Assembly: GCF_004027225.2 (NCBI RefSeq)
Contig: NC_044297.2
Span: forward strand, 2,331,569 to 2,395,568
DNA: 64,000 nucleotides
Source: Strigops habroptila
Lineage: Eukaryota > Chordata > Aves > Psittaciformes > Psittacidae
Reading direction: 5' to 3'
Shown: one piece after another, positions 1 through 11,324 of the stretch
Layout: each line of letters starts with the position of its first letter
Position numbering within the stretch: position 1 is the stretch's first letter
Notes under the pieces: generated by a model
What the model was told of the DNA's origin: nothing
Databases searched by the model: none
The model's input: only the letters and a program-made list of their open reading frames with translations
Position numbers and translations under genes: made by a program

Positions 1-567
1 GGCAGCAGCAGCATTCCTGCCCTCCGGTACCCGCCTCGAGCCAGCTCCGGCCGAAGATCCCGAAGGACAAGGGCCAAATCCTGGTCCCCAACTGTCCCCT
101 TTGGTCCTTATTATTCGGGGTGTATTTAAGGCACAGGCAGCACAGGGTGAATGATGAGCTCCCCGTGTGCTTTGGGGACCAGGTCATGACCACGACCCCC
201 TCCCCATCCATAGGGATCCCCTATATGGATGCTGGAGCCGGGATGCTCCATAAGGGGGTTCAATTCCCATGGAAAGTCATCGTGGCTCCTGTTTAGCTCA
301 CACCAGCCCCCGTGTTTGATTCTTTTGTAGATATTTTATCCCCTTAAATTAAAATCAAAGCTCTTCTGCACCTTGAACTGAGCGTGGGGTCGGGGGGGCT
401 CCCGTGGGTGCTGTTCCATGGGGGGAGGACACATTGTACCTCCAGTTTTGGGGTGCTTCTGTGACACCGGGGCCCCCCTGGGTGTGTGGGTCAGGCTGGG
501 ATCGGGTTTGGGGTGTGTTTTGCTGGGGAGGGGGGGGTTGGCTCTTTAGGGATCCCCCCCTCACATC
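1..567. other. Left edge, no gene recognised; possible 3' end of an upstream gene
   Basis: No coding exon was recognised. An ATTAAA-type poly(A) signal with an A-rich stretch lies near 345-360 and is followed by GT-rich sequence, which could mark the 3' end of a plus-strand transcript from left of the window. This is weak: the hexamer is common, and no upstream exon is visible to support it. Confidence 0.2.
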
Positions 568-800
568 CAGCCACCCTCCAACAACCACCCAGTGCACCCC
601 ACATCAACCACCCTACAATAAACACCCTCAACTCCCAGCCCCCCAAACCCTCCACCACCACCCCAGTGCACCCCCCATCAACCACCCTACAACAACCACC
701 CAGTGCCCCCCCCCAACCAACCACCCTACAACAACCACACCCCTCCCCAACTCACAGCCCCCCCCCCCACACCCCCAAACCCCCCCACCCCATAACCCCC
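568..800. repeat. C/A-rich, G-poor minisatellite-like tract
   Basis: The plus strand is almost free of G here and repeats blocks such as CAACCACCCTACAACAACC and CCAGTGCACCCC at irregular spacing of tens of bases. Open frames on both strands across it are by-products of the skewed composition. Confidence 0.7.
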
Positions 801-1149
801 TAGGGTCTGGGGGTGTCCCCCCCCAATCTCGCTTGCTGCAAAGCAATAGGGGGGGGTATCGCAGGGCGCTGGCCTTGAGCCCCCCCGGCCGGCGCTGGGA
901 CCCCCGAGCGAGCGCCTGTAGAACAAAGGAAGCAGCAGCAGCAGCAGCAACAACGTGCAGCTCCGCTGCAACACCCGCTCGGGGTGGAGGGGGGAAAGCT
1001 ACAACCGCATTTCAACCCCTCTTCCCTGTATCCCAACATCCCACGCTCCGCTGTGCATGCACGTAGCTCCGGCTCGAACCCCCCCGGCCCCCCGTTTCCA
1101 AGGGGGTGCTGTACCCCTTTATTCCGGTAACGCTCTTTCTATTTCGTTT

Positions 1150-1182
1150 TTGGGGGGGGTGGTGGTGGTGGTGGTGGTGGAA
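1150..1182. repeat. GGT microsatellite after a G run
   Basis: A run of G is followed by about eight GGT/TGG trinucleotides. It is a simple repeat in noncoding sequence. Confidence 0.8.
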
Positions 1183-1440
1183 AGTTGTTGGCGTACGGCT
1201 GAAGTTGTGCGGCGCAGGGGTGAAGTTGTGCGAAGCTTGTGTGGATTTCAGGGGAAAAGCAAGGACAAAATGGGGTTGGGAATAAAAATAAGGAGGTGGG
1301 AATAAGCGGGGGGGGGCGGTGGCAGCACCTTGTTTTGGTGGGATTTGAGTGGGAAGGAGGGGGTGGGGAGGCGATGGAAACGGTGTGGGAAGGAGAAGTG
1401 GGGCGCCCCACGTCACCCGGCTCCATCTGTGTCCCCACAG

Positions 1441-1619
1441 AAGCCCCCGGTGTCCCCGGCGCGGGGGGCACGGTGACAGCGCTATGTCCCTCCCGCCGGG
1501 CACCCGGTTCTTCTGCCCGCCTGGTCCAGCCGCCGGTTCCCTCTGCTGCCCCGGAGCAGGGGGGAGCCCCGAGATCTGACATGAGCCACAGGGAGAGGTG
1601 CAAAGGGCTTCGCCGGGAG
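1441..1619 (+). other. Candidate alternative 5' exon of TET3 (unproven)
   Basis: A pyrimidine tract ending in CCCCACAG precedes 1441, and a good donor (GAG|GTGAGT) follows 1619. An ATG at 1581 opens 13 codons (Met-Ser-His-Arg-Glu-Arg-Cys-Lys-Gly...) that reach the donor in phase 0. This is the same phase in which the TET3 exon at 17431 begins, so direct splicing would give an in-frame N-terminal extension. Mammalian TET3 is known to use alternative 5' exons that omit the CXXC domain. No similarity to the known TET3 N-terminus is visible, and the exon may be spurious or belong to another transcript. Confidence 0.25.
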
Positions 1620-1621
1620 GT

Positions 1622-4560
1622 GAGTGCCCCCCTGAACCCCCCCCCGTGTCCCCCCTGCCTGCGACACCGTCACCTTTTTGGGGTGATTCGTGGCCTCTCT
1701 TGCGGCGGTTGTAGTGTCACCGTTACTTGTAGGGGGGCTCCCGGGGAAGCCCCTTTTTGGTTGGTGGATGGGGTTATCTTTTCAAGGGTATTTCCATGGG
1801 AAATGGGACTTTTTGCTGCCTTAAAGGCCACTTTGATGCTTTAAACCCCCCCCCAAATCTCAGCTGGTACCTGGGGGATCCCCAAAACACCATTGCTGAT
1901 GGGTAGCAGCGGGACGCACACCCCAAACCCCCCCTTTACATTGAATTACTTGGTATAAAAAGGCGAAACACTGCCTGAAGCCCACCCAGCTGCCATCGAG
2001 GGGGGTGTCCCCAAAAAGAAAGGGGTGGCAGGAAGGGGGCACATGGGGAGGTCAGAGCCGTGCCCAAGCTTAACAAGTCGTGGCGTTTTCACCCCCAAAT
2101 ATTACAGCACTTTCCTTTGGCACTTACTGGTTTTACCGGCCCGGGCGGGTGTAACTGGGAGTTCAATATCATGTCCAAGCAGGCAGAAGGATGGGGGGGA
2201 CGGCTCCGGATGGGGGGATCTCCCCATGGAGAGGTGGGGAAGGAGCAACATCTCCTTGGGGGTTACTTTTAGGGTTTTGCCCCCCCAAACTGCTGCTTTT
2301 GGTCTGTTTTGTGGTACTGGGGGGAGTGTGAGCAGCCGCCTTGCGCCTCCTGAGCTGTATCCGGCAGGTTTTGCCCTTGGGATGGGTGGTGGGATGATGG
2401 GATGGGGACATGGGGCAGGCGGCTCGGCTGGTGCTTGGCACCTGGTAGGGCAGGGGGAAGGACTTTGCCCTTGGCAAAGCACTGGTGCAGATGGCTGATG
2501 GTGGAGAGTGGAGCCCCAGCGCTTGTCCGGGTGAGCTAAAGATGATGATTTATAAGGATGCTGCCGGAGCCGGGCTCGGCAGCGGTGGGATTCCTGTGGG
2601 AAGCCAAGTGGCAGAGACCCCGGCGGGTCTCTGGTAGCACCGGGTGTGCCGCGGTTCCCACGTCCCGGCGCCTTTCCCGGGGTGGTTTGGCAGCCGAAGC
2701 GAGCCGGGGAGCCAGCCCCATTCCCGGCACTGGTTCCGCCAGTTCCTCCGGCTTGGCTGGGCCCGGGAATGCCGGTGTCTCCCCTTGAACCTCCATCGCT
2801 GGAGCTGCGCTTGTGCCGTCTCTCTTGGGGTTTGATGTGTCCCCATCCATGAGGGATTTGGGAGAGGAGGAGGAGGGAAGATGCCAGAGGTTGAGGTTTT
2901 GCTCCATTCCCCATCCCATGGCGCTGCCGGATCCTCTCCTGTCCTCTCCGGTTGACTCTCCTTTGCCATTTGCATAACTAATCAACGTCTTGGGAACTCA
3001 CTGCAGCTGTGAGTATATATATGTAAGTGAATAAATATGTATATATTTACTCACACATACGTATATATGTGAGTAAATATATGGTAAAGCCTCGCTCGGT
3101 GCCAGGAAGCCGCTGGTTTCCAACCAGAGCCACCCAAATCTCCCGGCAAAGATGGGAGCTGGTGGAGGGGGTGATGCTTTGAGCCATATTCCCAGCTTCA
3201 TGTGGGACAAACCTTAAAGAAACCCCCTGGGAAACTCCATTCCCAGCCGGAATGGTGACACAGGACCCCCAAAACCCTTTTGCTGGGTGGTGGTGGGATG
3301 TGGTGTGGCTCAAGGTGTTCCCGGCGTTGGGAAATGGAAGCCCCTAAGTGAATTTAGGCTGTCTCCGTGCCAAACGCTGGAGATTAGGGATAATTTAAAG
3401 CATTACTAATAAAAAGTTACTAAATTTATCCATCTCGAGGGGGTTCCCTGGTGGGTTGGGGTGGATTGTTCTTGTCGCCAGCCCCAAACTGGGTCTGGCA
3501 TCCTCAAAGGGGCATGGATGGGATGAAGGACTGGCTGGGATTCATCTCATTTGCGGCTGGTGCATCCCGGTGTCACCTGAAGGATCGTGACCTGTGGTTC
3601 ACCGGAGCGCCGCCGTTCCCATTCCTCCGCTGGGATGCTAACAGCTAAAATGAGGCAGGAGCAGATCGCCAGGATGCGCTGCTCTATCCGGCCGGAGGAG
3701 GAGGAGGATGGATGGAAGGAGGTGTCTGCCTTAATTAAATCCCCGCCGTGTCCTTTGCAGCAACCTGTTGTGCGCCGGTGCCGGGCTTGGCCAAGCGGGT
3801 TTGCAGCGCGCGGTGCCGTCATACGAGGTTGGAATCTGGGGGGGAACCCAGTTCCCAGCACCAGTTTATCCCATTATTCCCATGGGAGTCGCGTTGCTTG
3901 GAGCAAAGGTCGGATCCGGCAGGCTTGGCGTTGTAACAGGGATCTCGGCTTGGTCTTTTCGGGAAGAGATGAGTGAATATCCCAGGGATGGGGATGTTGA
4001 GTCCGTGGTTGCGTTTTCCACCTGGACTCGGCGTCGGGTTTATCCATACCTCCAGGCATCACACAGGCCTGGGGATCTTTGGATCGCTCTTTCTGCTGCG
4101 AATCCCATGGGAAAACAGTTTTCAATGAGTTATTCCTGGGAAACCTTTGCAACCTTTGAGTTTGGAGATGTTTTGCCGACAATTCAGCCAGGAATAGACT
4201 TGGAAAACTCCAAACCTGGAGCATCCCGCGAGCATCACCTCTAAGCCACGGATAGGGAAAGCTTTGGGGGGAATTTGCTTCTCCCCTTTTTCCTCCCCCT
4301 TTTCTCCAAATACATATGTGCACCATATCCGAGACCTGCCAGCTCCGGACAGAGCTTGGAAAAGCTGGAGCTGATCCCACCAGGGCTGTTTTAAAGACTC
4401 CAGCTCTGGCTTAACCCTTTCGCCGGCCCATTCCCATTGCTTTCCCTATGGGAAAACACCCCTTTATCCCCCCCTTTTCTCACCGGGGCCTGGGTTTGGG
4501 GGGGGATTTAAGCATTGCAAAGCTCCAATATCCCCTAATTAATAACATCCCCTAATTAAC
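1622..4560. other. Noncoding flank or intron, no gene recognised
   Basis: The stretch is GC-rich and unique-looking. The only simple repeat noticed is a short TATATG/GTGAGTAAATA block near 3010-3085. No exon with family similarity was found on either strand. Confidence 0.4.
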
Positions 4561-4599
4561 GAGGCTGCCTGGATTTAACAGTAGGAAAAACGGGGGGGG

Positions 4600-5420
4600 T
4601 GTGTGTGTGAAGCGTTATTTTGGGGCCCCCCCGGCTGCTTTAGGGGGTGTTGCTGCTCCCACTCACCGCCGTGGGCCGCTGCCTCAGTTTCCCTGCGGTG
4701 GGGGGGGGCACGACCGAGGTTTGGGGGTCCCGTTACCCACATTTAATTGTGGGGGGGACGCTTTGGTGTGTGAGGGGGGCGCGTTTCGGTGTGAGGAGGA
4801 GGCGCTTTCTCGTCGGTGCCGGTGCCGGAGCCCCCCCCCCCCCCCAGCGGCCGGGCGGTGTCGCGCTGCGTGTGGGGGGGAAAGAGGAGGAGGAGGAGGA
4901 GGAAACGAGGAGGAAGGAGGAGGAAAGAGAAGGAGGAGGAGGAGGAGGAGAGGGGGGGGAAGAAGAGATGCGGCGGTCACCCCCCCCCCCCGCCTGCAGC
5001 AGGGCGGCGGTGAGGGAGCGCGGAGCAGGGAGACAAGATGGCTTCCTCCTGAGGGCCGGGGCCGTGCGGGGCCCGGCGGGGGCTGGCGGGGCAGCGCGGG
5101 GGGGAGCGGCGAGGTGAGTACCCCCCCCTCAATAAAACACCCCTTTCCGCACCCCCCTGCACCCCGCAGCCCCCTCCCGCACCCGCTCTGTGCCCCCCGC
5201 ACCCTCCCCGCTGCATCCCCCCCCCCCCTCCATGGCCGTGCAGCCCCCGGGGTGTGCTGTGGGGCTGGGGGTGCAGCCCCGGGGGGTGCTGTGGGGCCGG
5301 GGGGTGCAGCCCCGGGTCCCCCCCGCTCAGCCCCGCGGGGTTGTCGCGGTTGCGGATGAGCGGCGGCAGCGCGGCCCGGCCGGGAGGACAAAGCGGTGGG
5401 GCGGGGGGGGGGGACACACG
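4600..5420 (+). promoter_or_regulatory. TET3: CpG-island promoter and candidate noncoding first exon of TET3
   Basis: This is the densest CpG stretch upstream of TET3, with C runs, GGA-rich purine blocks (about 4877-4970) and many GC boxes. No TATA box is evident. An AAGATGGC motif (YY1 type) at 5035-5042 carries an ATG that opens a four-residue upstream ORF. A strong donor (GAG|GTGAGTA) at 5113/5114 would end a first exon here. The island, donor and plus-strand direction fit a TET3 promoter, but no transcript evidence is available and a different gene cannot be excluded. Confidence 0.5.
4877..4970. repeat. GGA/GAA purine-rich low-complexity tract
   Basis: Repeated GGA and GAGGA trinucleotides lie inside the CpG island, giving Glu/Gly/Arg-rich phantom frames on the plus strand and Pro/Ser-rich ones on the minus strand. 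Confidence 0.75.
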
Positions 5421-5727
5421 CACGGAGCGGACGGGCCCCGCAACCGTTTTGGGGTGATTTTAACTATTTTCCCTTGTTTTATCCCTTTTTTCACCCTTCA
5501 GAAGCCACAGGGGGGAGGGGGCGGTGTGTAGATGGGGGTTGGAGGGGGGGGAGAATAATCTAACGCACCCCCCCCCAATCTTTATTACCCCAATTGCTTT
5601 CCATCTTTTTATTACCATTGCTATTATTATATTGTTAATTATGATTGAATTAACCCTCCACCCCCCGAATGTGCTGAGCTCGGAGGTAACGATGATGCTA
5701 ACAAGGGCGATGAGGCTCCCCCCGGCG

Positions 5728-5746
5728 TGACGTCACCGTGACGTCA
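5728..5746. promoter_or_regulatory. Two perfect CRE palindromes 11 bp apart
   Basis: TGACGTCA occurs at 5728-5735 and again at 5739-5746. Start-to-start spacing is 11 bp, about one helical turn, about 600 bp downstream of the candidate TET3 first exon. TGACGTCA is the consensus for CREB/ATF dimers. Function is inferred from sequence only. Confidence 0.6.
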
Positions 5747-6539
5747 CGCGGCCGCTGTCACCCCCTTTGCGGTGACGGGGACACGGGGTCCGGTGTTGGG
5801 ATGAACGTCCCCCCCCCCAAGTCATCACACTGGGAATAACGGGGGTAGGATGGAGGTGGGGATGAAAGGCAGCTTGTTCCCCTTATGGGGGGGGTCTTAT
5901 TTGCCATCCGAGGCGGTGATTTGGGTTATCCCGGTGCCGGGATCGTCGTGGTTTGGTGGTGGATAGGATCCAACCTGGTGCCGGTGGCACCAGAGGACAT
6001 CGCCGCGGTGCCGAAACGCCGCCCTGAAGTTTTGAGCCGGTGGTTGAGCGGCTTTCGGCACCACGTGTTTTCGAGGGATGGGGATGCTTCAGATCCCGCA
6101 CCCGGGATGTGCCCGCCAGCGCCGGAGCTGCCTCCGGATCCGCGGATGCTTTGGAAAAGACCCCGGCGCAGGTGCCGGGTACCACGGGGTGCCGGGGTGA
6201 GGTTGCATCATGCTGGGGAGGGATGGGCAGCGCCGGAGCAGAGTCCTCGCAGGTTGTTACCCCATAAACCCCGCTCTTGGCCTTTGGCACCTCGTTAGCT
6301 GTGACAAGGTTTGTTTTTCGGACCTGGACTTTTTATGGCAGATAATTAAGGGGAGAGGTGGCTCGGAGGAGGAGCTGGTGGGACCTCGCGAAGGCAAAAT
6401 GTTCCTCTTCCACTTTGGCCTTTCTTGGTAGGGCTTTGCTGGCCACGCTTGGGGACAGGGGACAGTGACACGGTGGTGCGGTGCCTCTGGGATGTGTGGT
6501 TGTGCTGAGGGCCTGTCCCAAAAAGCCTTTCCCAGGGTG

Positions 6540-7340
6540 TCCCCAGTGAGCTGTCCCCATGGCACCGGGGTCCCCAGTCCCCTCTTGCATATGTTGGGGT
6601 CCCCACTCCCTGGCCCCATGGTATCCTTGGTCCCAAGCCCACGTGTGTTGGGCTCCGTGGTCCCCATCACTCTGGCATTGTGCGTGTGCTGAGGTCCCTG
6701 GTCCCTGTCCCCATGCCATTGGGATATTCAGATTCCTGCCTGCATGTGCCAGGTCCCCATCCCCACAGCATGAAGGTCGCTGGACCCCCGCCTGTGTGTG
6801 TTGGGGTTCCTCGTCCCCATCCATATGGCATCGGGGTCCTCAGTCCCCCGCCTGCATGTGTACCAATGTCCCCTGTCCCTGTGGCATTGTGCTTCCCTGT
6901 CCCCATAACACCCTATCCTATACGTGCCGGAATTCCCCAGTTCCCATCTCCACTGTATCAGTGTCCTTAGTCCCCTGTTCGTGTGCGCCAGTGTCCCAAT
7001 CCCTATGGCAGTGGTGTCCCTTGTCCCCTGCCTGTGCATGCTGGGCCCCTGCTCCTTGTTTCTGCAGCATCCGTGTCCCCGCTGCCCTCCCTGCCTGTGC
7101 TGGGGTCCCTTGTCCCCATCCCCATGCCATTGGGGTCCCCAGTCCGCTGCCTGTGCGTGCTGAGCTCCCTTGTCCTTGTCCCTGTGACACTGGGGTCCTC
7201 AATCCCCTGCCTGCGTGTGCTGCCATCCCTCATCCCTGTACTTGTGCCAATGGGATCCCCATTCCCTGTCCCTTCCCCACCATGTGCAACGCTCCCCACC
7301 GTGTGCCGGGGTCCCTGCCATGTCCCTTGCTCCATGTGCA
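6540..7340. repeat. Diverged minisatellite, unit about 60 bp
   Basis: Degenerate units built around CCTGCCTGTGTGTGCTGGG, GTCCC(C/T)TGTCCCCAT and a GGCATTGGGGTCC-type segment recur about every 60 bp for roughly 800 bp. Unit length and sequence vary. Long frames (up to 323 codons on the plus strand) arise from the repeat and its lack of stops. Confidence 0.7.
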
Positions 7341-8344
7341 CGCAGGGACCCTTTCCAATGGGATGGTGGCAAAGGGTTCAGCGCCAAATCCCGCAGTCGC
7401 CGTCCCCTCGCTGTCCCCCATCCCTTGGGATGCAGGTTGGGATGAGCGCGATGCACACCGAACCCAGCCCTCCTGGGGACCGTTTCCCCCTCTCCCCTCC
7501 TCTGCCAGCTATTTAATCTGGCCGCTTTGAGCTCAGTGCAAGAGGGTGCCAGACCGTTTTTGAGGATGAAAGAGCTTTTTTTTATATCCCCCTCCCTGGG
7601 CCAGCATCCAAAGGGAGATGAAATGAAACGGGAAGAGGCTGGAGGTGAAACAGCTGCGTTCAGCCCCATCCCTGCTCCACATCTGCCCGCCACGCCACTG
7701 CCAGCCCCACAAACCGAGCTCAACCCCAATTTTCTCCTCTCTTCCGTAGCCAAAATCCCCTTTTCCCGGGAGCTGGGATGCTCGGTGGTGGCAGGACGAG
7801 GCTGGCGAGCGGGGATTTGCAGGCAGGGTTGTTGTGTCGTGGGGACAATGCGGCATGTTTGTTTGCTACAGCTAAAATGGCAGTTCTTAAAGGGAAAAAA
7901 AAAAAGAAAGAGAAGTGCTTCTGCACATCCAGTCTCTGCATCTTTTGATTAAATGAGATTTTGCTGTCGAACGGGGGAGCTGGGGACCACGAGCTCCCGA
8001 GCCTGCAATTTCCAGCACAGCCAAATGAGGGGAAAAAAGCTTCCGAACCACCCCAAGCCTGGAAAACGCTGTTGAAAGAATAGATTGGAGCAAGTGGGAA
8101 TCGCTGCAGTCATCAGCAGGGAGGCTGGGGGATGCTGTGCAATGCCAGGAGGGTTTGTCACCACAGAGCCCCGGTCACCACAACCCCCTTCTTCCCAGCT
8201 TGGCCAGAAGGGATGGAGGAGCATCCCGGGAGTTGCAGCTCATTGCAAACATTGTGCTGGGAGAGGATGGGGAGAGAAGGGGGATGAGCAGCAACAGGGT
8301 CAGGGGCTTTAAAGACCCCGAGGCTCTTAGAAACCTCGTTTGGG
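7341..8344. other. Noncoding interval, no gene recognised
   Basis: A short A tract lies near 7900. The remainder is unique-looking sequence, with no exon or family similarity noticed on either strand. Confidence 0.4.
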
Positions 8345-8660
8345 GGTGTTGCAATTGAAGTCGCTGCATTTAAGGCCATTGCCCTTAACACCGTTGCATC
8401 TAATGCCATTGCCCTTAACCCTGTTGCATCTAATGCTGTTGCATTTAACGCTGTAGCATCTAATGTGGTTGCATTTAATGCTGTAGCATCTAACGTGGTT
8501 GCATTTAACATTAAATAGCATTTAATGCTGTTGCCCCTAACGCCGTTGCCCCTAACGCCGTTGCATTTAGAGCCCTTACGCTCCAAGCCGCGCCAATTAA
8601 ACCCGTTGCAATTAAAGCCCGTGCACGTCAAACCGTGCCAATTAAAGCCCTCGCCATGGG
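8345..8660. repeat. 15-bp minisatellite (GTTGCATTTAATGCT type)
   Basis: About 20 units of 15 bp alternate between GTTGCATTTAACGCT, GTAGCATCTAATGTG and GTTGCCCCTAACGCC variants, becoming more diverged to the right (CAATTAAAGCCC forms). A 15-bp period is five codons, so frames stay open and give repeating peptides on the minus strand that should not be called genes. Confidence 0.8.
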
Positions 8661-8871
8661 ACCAGCTTCTCCCACCCTCACTGGGCACCTCACTGAGCGT
8701 TCCCTGGTTGGAATGCCGTCGGGAAGGCAGCGGGAACCCGGTGCCTGGCCTGTCCCCGTGCTCCTCGCTGCAGCGGCTGCCTCGGCGCACGCTGCCTGCC
8801 CGCACATGGCTTATTTTAGGTTTACAAACATGACGGCCCCGTGCACGCGCCGCTTCCCCCCTCCTTCCCCG

Positions 8872-8878
8872 TGAGTCA
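8872..8878. promoter_or_regulatory. AP-1 consensus site
   Basis: TGAGTCA is a perfect AP-1 heptamer in GC-rich noncoding DNA. A 7-bp motif can occur by chance, but it lies about 500 bp from the MARE pair at 9.4 kb. Confidence 0.3.
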
Positions 8879-9381
8879 TCAACCCCGTCACCGGGCCGGG
8901 GAAAGCCGGAGGCGGCGTTGGCGCTTCCCCCCACGGTGCTCGTGACCCCAGCGTTGGGGGGGGGGGGGGGAATAAAACCACCAGCAAAATCCCATCTTTT
9001 AGGGCTTATTTCCTCCCCTTTTTTTGCACCGTTCCCATTTGGCAAAGCGAGATGGGGAGGATGCGGATGGCGGCCGCAGCTCGTGCGTGGTCCATGATGG
9101 GGTGTTTCGGTGAGAACCGCGGCACCAAGCGCAGGGTGGGAGAGCTGAAACTCTGCCCGTTTCCTTGCCCAGCCCTACCTTGTGTTTTGGTAGCCGTGGA
9201 TTCAAGGTGATGCTGAGTTTTGGGGATGGGTGAAGGTTTTTAAGGGGGGGAAAAGGTGGTGAGCACCCAAAATGTGGTCAAGGAGCCGGTTAAAGCTCAT
9301 CGTGCAGCTCCGGTGAGCGTGGAGGTGCCGAAGCCCCCGCCGCTGAGCTCACCATGGAGCCGGTTGGCGTCGGGGCTGTGG

Positions 9382-9411
9382 TGACTCAGCAGTGCCGGTG
9401 CTGACTCAGCA
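9382..9411. promoter_or_regulatory. Paired MARE / NF-E2 / AP-1 sites
   Basis: TGCTGACTCAGCA at 9399-9411 is a perfect 13-bp T-MARE palindrome, the site for Maf homodimers and Maf:CNC (NRF2, NF-E2, BACH) heterodimers. A second TGACTCAGCA lies at 9382-9391. The TGACTCA cores are 21 bp apart, two helical turns. This suggests a Maf/CNC-responsive enhancer in the TET3 5' region; activity is inferred. Confidence 0.55.
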
Positions 9412-9779
9412 GCAGGGGAGGCAGCCGGGAATAAGGGGGAGCTTTAAATTTTGGGTGAGAAAAAGGCGGTTTTCGTTGCCCGACGCGCTACAAAAATGGT
9501 TTTGCTGATGCCGAGCCAGCGCCCGTGCTGCCGGCATGTGTTTTGTCCTTGGAAAAGGGATTTCATCCAGCGGGGTTGTGTCTCCCACCTGCTGTGAGAT
9601 GCTTTTCCCCACGGGGGACAGGTCGTGGTGGTGAAACCAGATCCGGGTTTGGCAGAGCCGGCGTTTTCCCTGCTCCCAGACGGGGCAGGGCTGGGCTCCC
9701 ACTCATCTCCTGGCTCCTGCCCCGCGGGCATCGCGCCGCCGACTTGCCCGCGCTTGTCGGATGGGAGGGTGGCAGCGTG

Positions 9780-9825
9780 CACGGTTCTCCTCCTCCTCCT
9801 CTTCATCCTCCTCCTCCTCCCGTGC
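9780..9825. repeat. CTCCTC pyrimidine microsatellite
   Basis: A short run of TCC/CTC trinucleotides gives poly-Ser or poly-Glu phantom frames. Confidence 0.6.
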
Positions 9826-10289
9826 TGAAAGGTCAGGCTGTGCGGCACGGAGTGCTGTGAGGAGCCCCCACATCCCGGGCAAGGGGGGGACACCGCAGCA
9901 TCCCCCAGGTACGACGGGACAGGGATGGGCTGGAGGGGTGCTGAGCACCCATGGGTGCTGGGTGGCACATCGCCGGCTTGCACCCAGAGGGCCATCAGGG
10001 TGCCCACTGCGGGGAAAAGCCTTGGAAATTGGGGTGCGGTGTGGTTAGTGAACGGGTGCAGGGCGGCTTTTTCCTTCTTGCTTCCCAAATCCTGGCATTT
10101 CCCCACCTGATTTGCAGTGCAGAGCGATCGGTGGGGTGGAAATGGCTCAGGAGGGGCCGGGAAGGGCCCAAACCTGATCCTGTGGGAGATGCTGGCTGGA
10201 AATTCCAGCCCAGCCCCACGGGGGTGGCTGCGGTGGGACAGTGAATGCTGCCGGGCGAGAGGCGAGGCCTCAGGCCTTCCTCCTGCAGC

Positions 10290-10920
10290 CCATGTGCTTC
10301 CCCTTCCTTCTTCCTACCCGGCTGGATCCTTTTTCCTTCCCTTCATGTTCCCTTCCTCCGTGTCCCCTTTCCCTTCTTCTCTTTGTTTCCCTTCCTCCCC
10401 ACTTTCTTCTTCCCCTCTTTCCCCATTCTCTTTCTCCCTTTCTCCCCTCTTTCCTTCCTCCCATTTCTCTCCATCCCCTTCTTCCCCATTTCCATTTTTC
10501 CAATCCCCTTCTTCCTTTTGACTTTCCCCTTCCCCTTATCCTTCCCCTTATCCTTCCCAATATCCTTCCTCTTGTTCTTCCCCTTCTTCCCCTTCCCATT
10601 CTTCCCCTTCCTCTTTCCATTCTTCTCCTTCCCTTCCTATTCCTCCCTGTTCCCTTCTTCCCCTTCCCTTTTTTCCCCTTTCCTTTCTTCCCCTTCCCAT
10701 TCCCCTTCCTCTTCCCATTCTTCTCCATATTCCCCTTCCGCTTATTGCCCTTCCTCTTCCCATTCTTCCCATTCTTCCTCTTATTCCTCTTCCCTTATTC
10801 CTCTTCCCCTTATTCCCCTTCCTGTTCTTTCCCTTCCTATTCCTCCCTATCCCCTTCTTCCTCTTCCCTTTCTTCCCTTTCCCCTTCCTCCCATCCCCTC
10901 CTTCCTTCCTCTTCCCCAGG
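10290..10920. repeat. 600-bp polypyrimidine tract (CCCTTCTT type)
   Basis: The plus strand is almost pure C/T, built from CCTTCC, CTTCCCCTT and TTCCCATTC blocks. The complementary strand is therefore a long purine tract. Frames of several hundred codons on both strands are compositional artefacts. Such tracts can form triplex (H-DNA) structures. Confidence 0.85.
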
Positions 10921-11324
10921 GACGGAGCCGCCGCTCCCCACCAGCGGGTGATTTGGCTTTGCCAGCGGGCCCCGGCGCCAATCTGGTAGCGGAGCGGCGG
11001 CACGAGAGGCTCCAGCTGTGTTTGAGGACAAAAACGCTCCAAGGAACAAAAATAGCCCTGCGGTTTTTTTTCCTTTCCTCCTTCTTTTCCCTGTCCAGAG
11101 CCCGGCTCCCTCCCTGGCCGGCCGGAGCCGGCAGCCTGACGCGGCTCCGTGCAGTGCCAAGCCTTTCCCCCTGCCCTGTGCCAACTGGCGGCTCCGGCTC
11201 GGCTCCGCGCCGCGCTGGGAAGGAACATTGTAGTGGGAACACACGCCGTGGCTTGGCCGCGGCAGCGTGCTTCCCAAAAGCTGCTCCAGTGGGAGCATCC
11301 GCTGGGAGCATCGCTTGCCTGGCC

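Noticed and set aside
6559-7530. 323-codon plus-strand frame rich in Cys and Pro
   Set aside because: It spans the 60-bp minisatellite. Unit lengths vary, there is no family match, and no exon signals are present.
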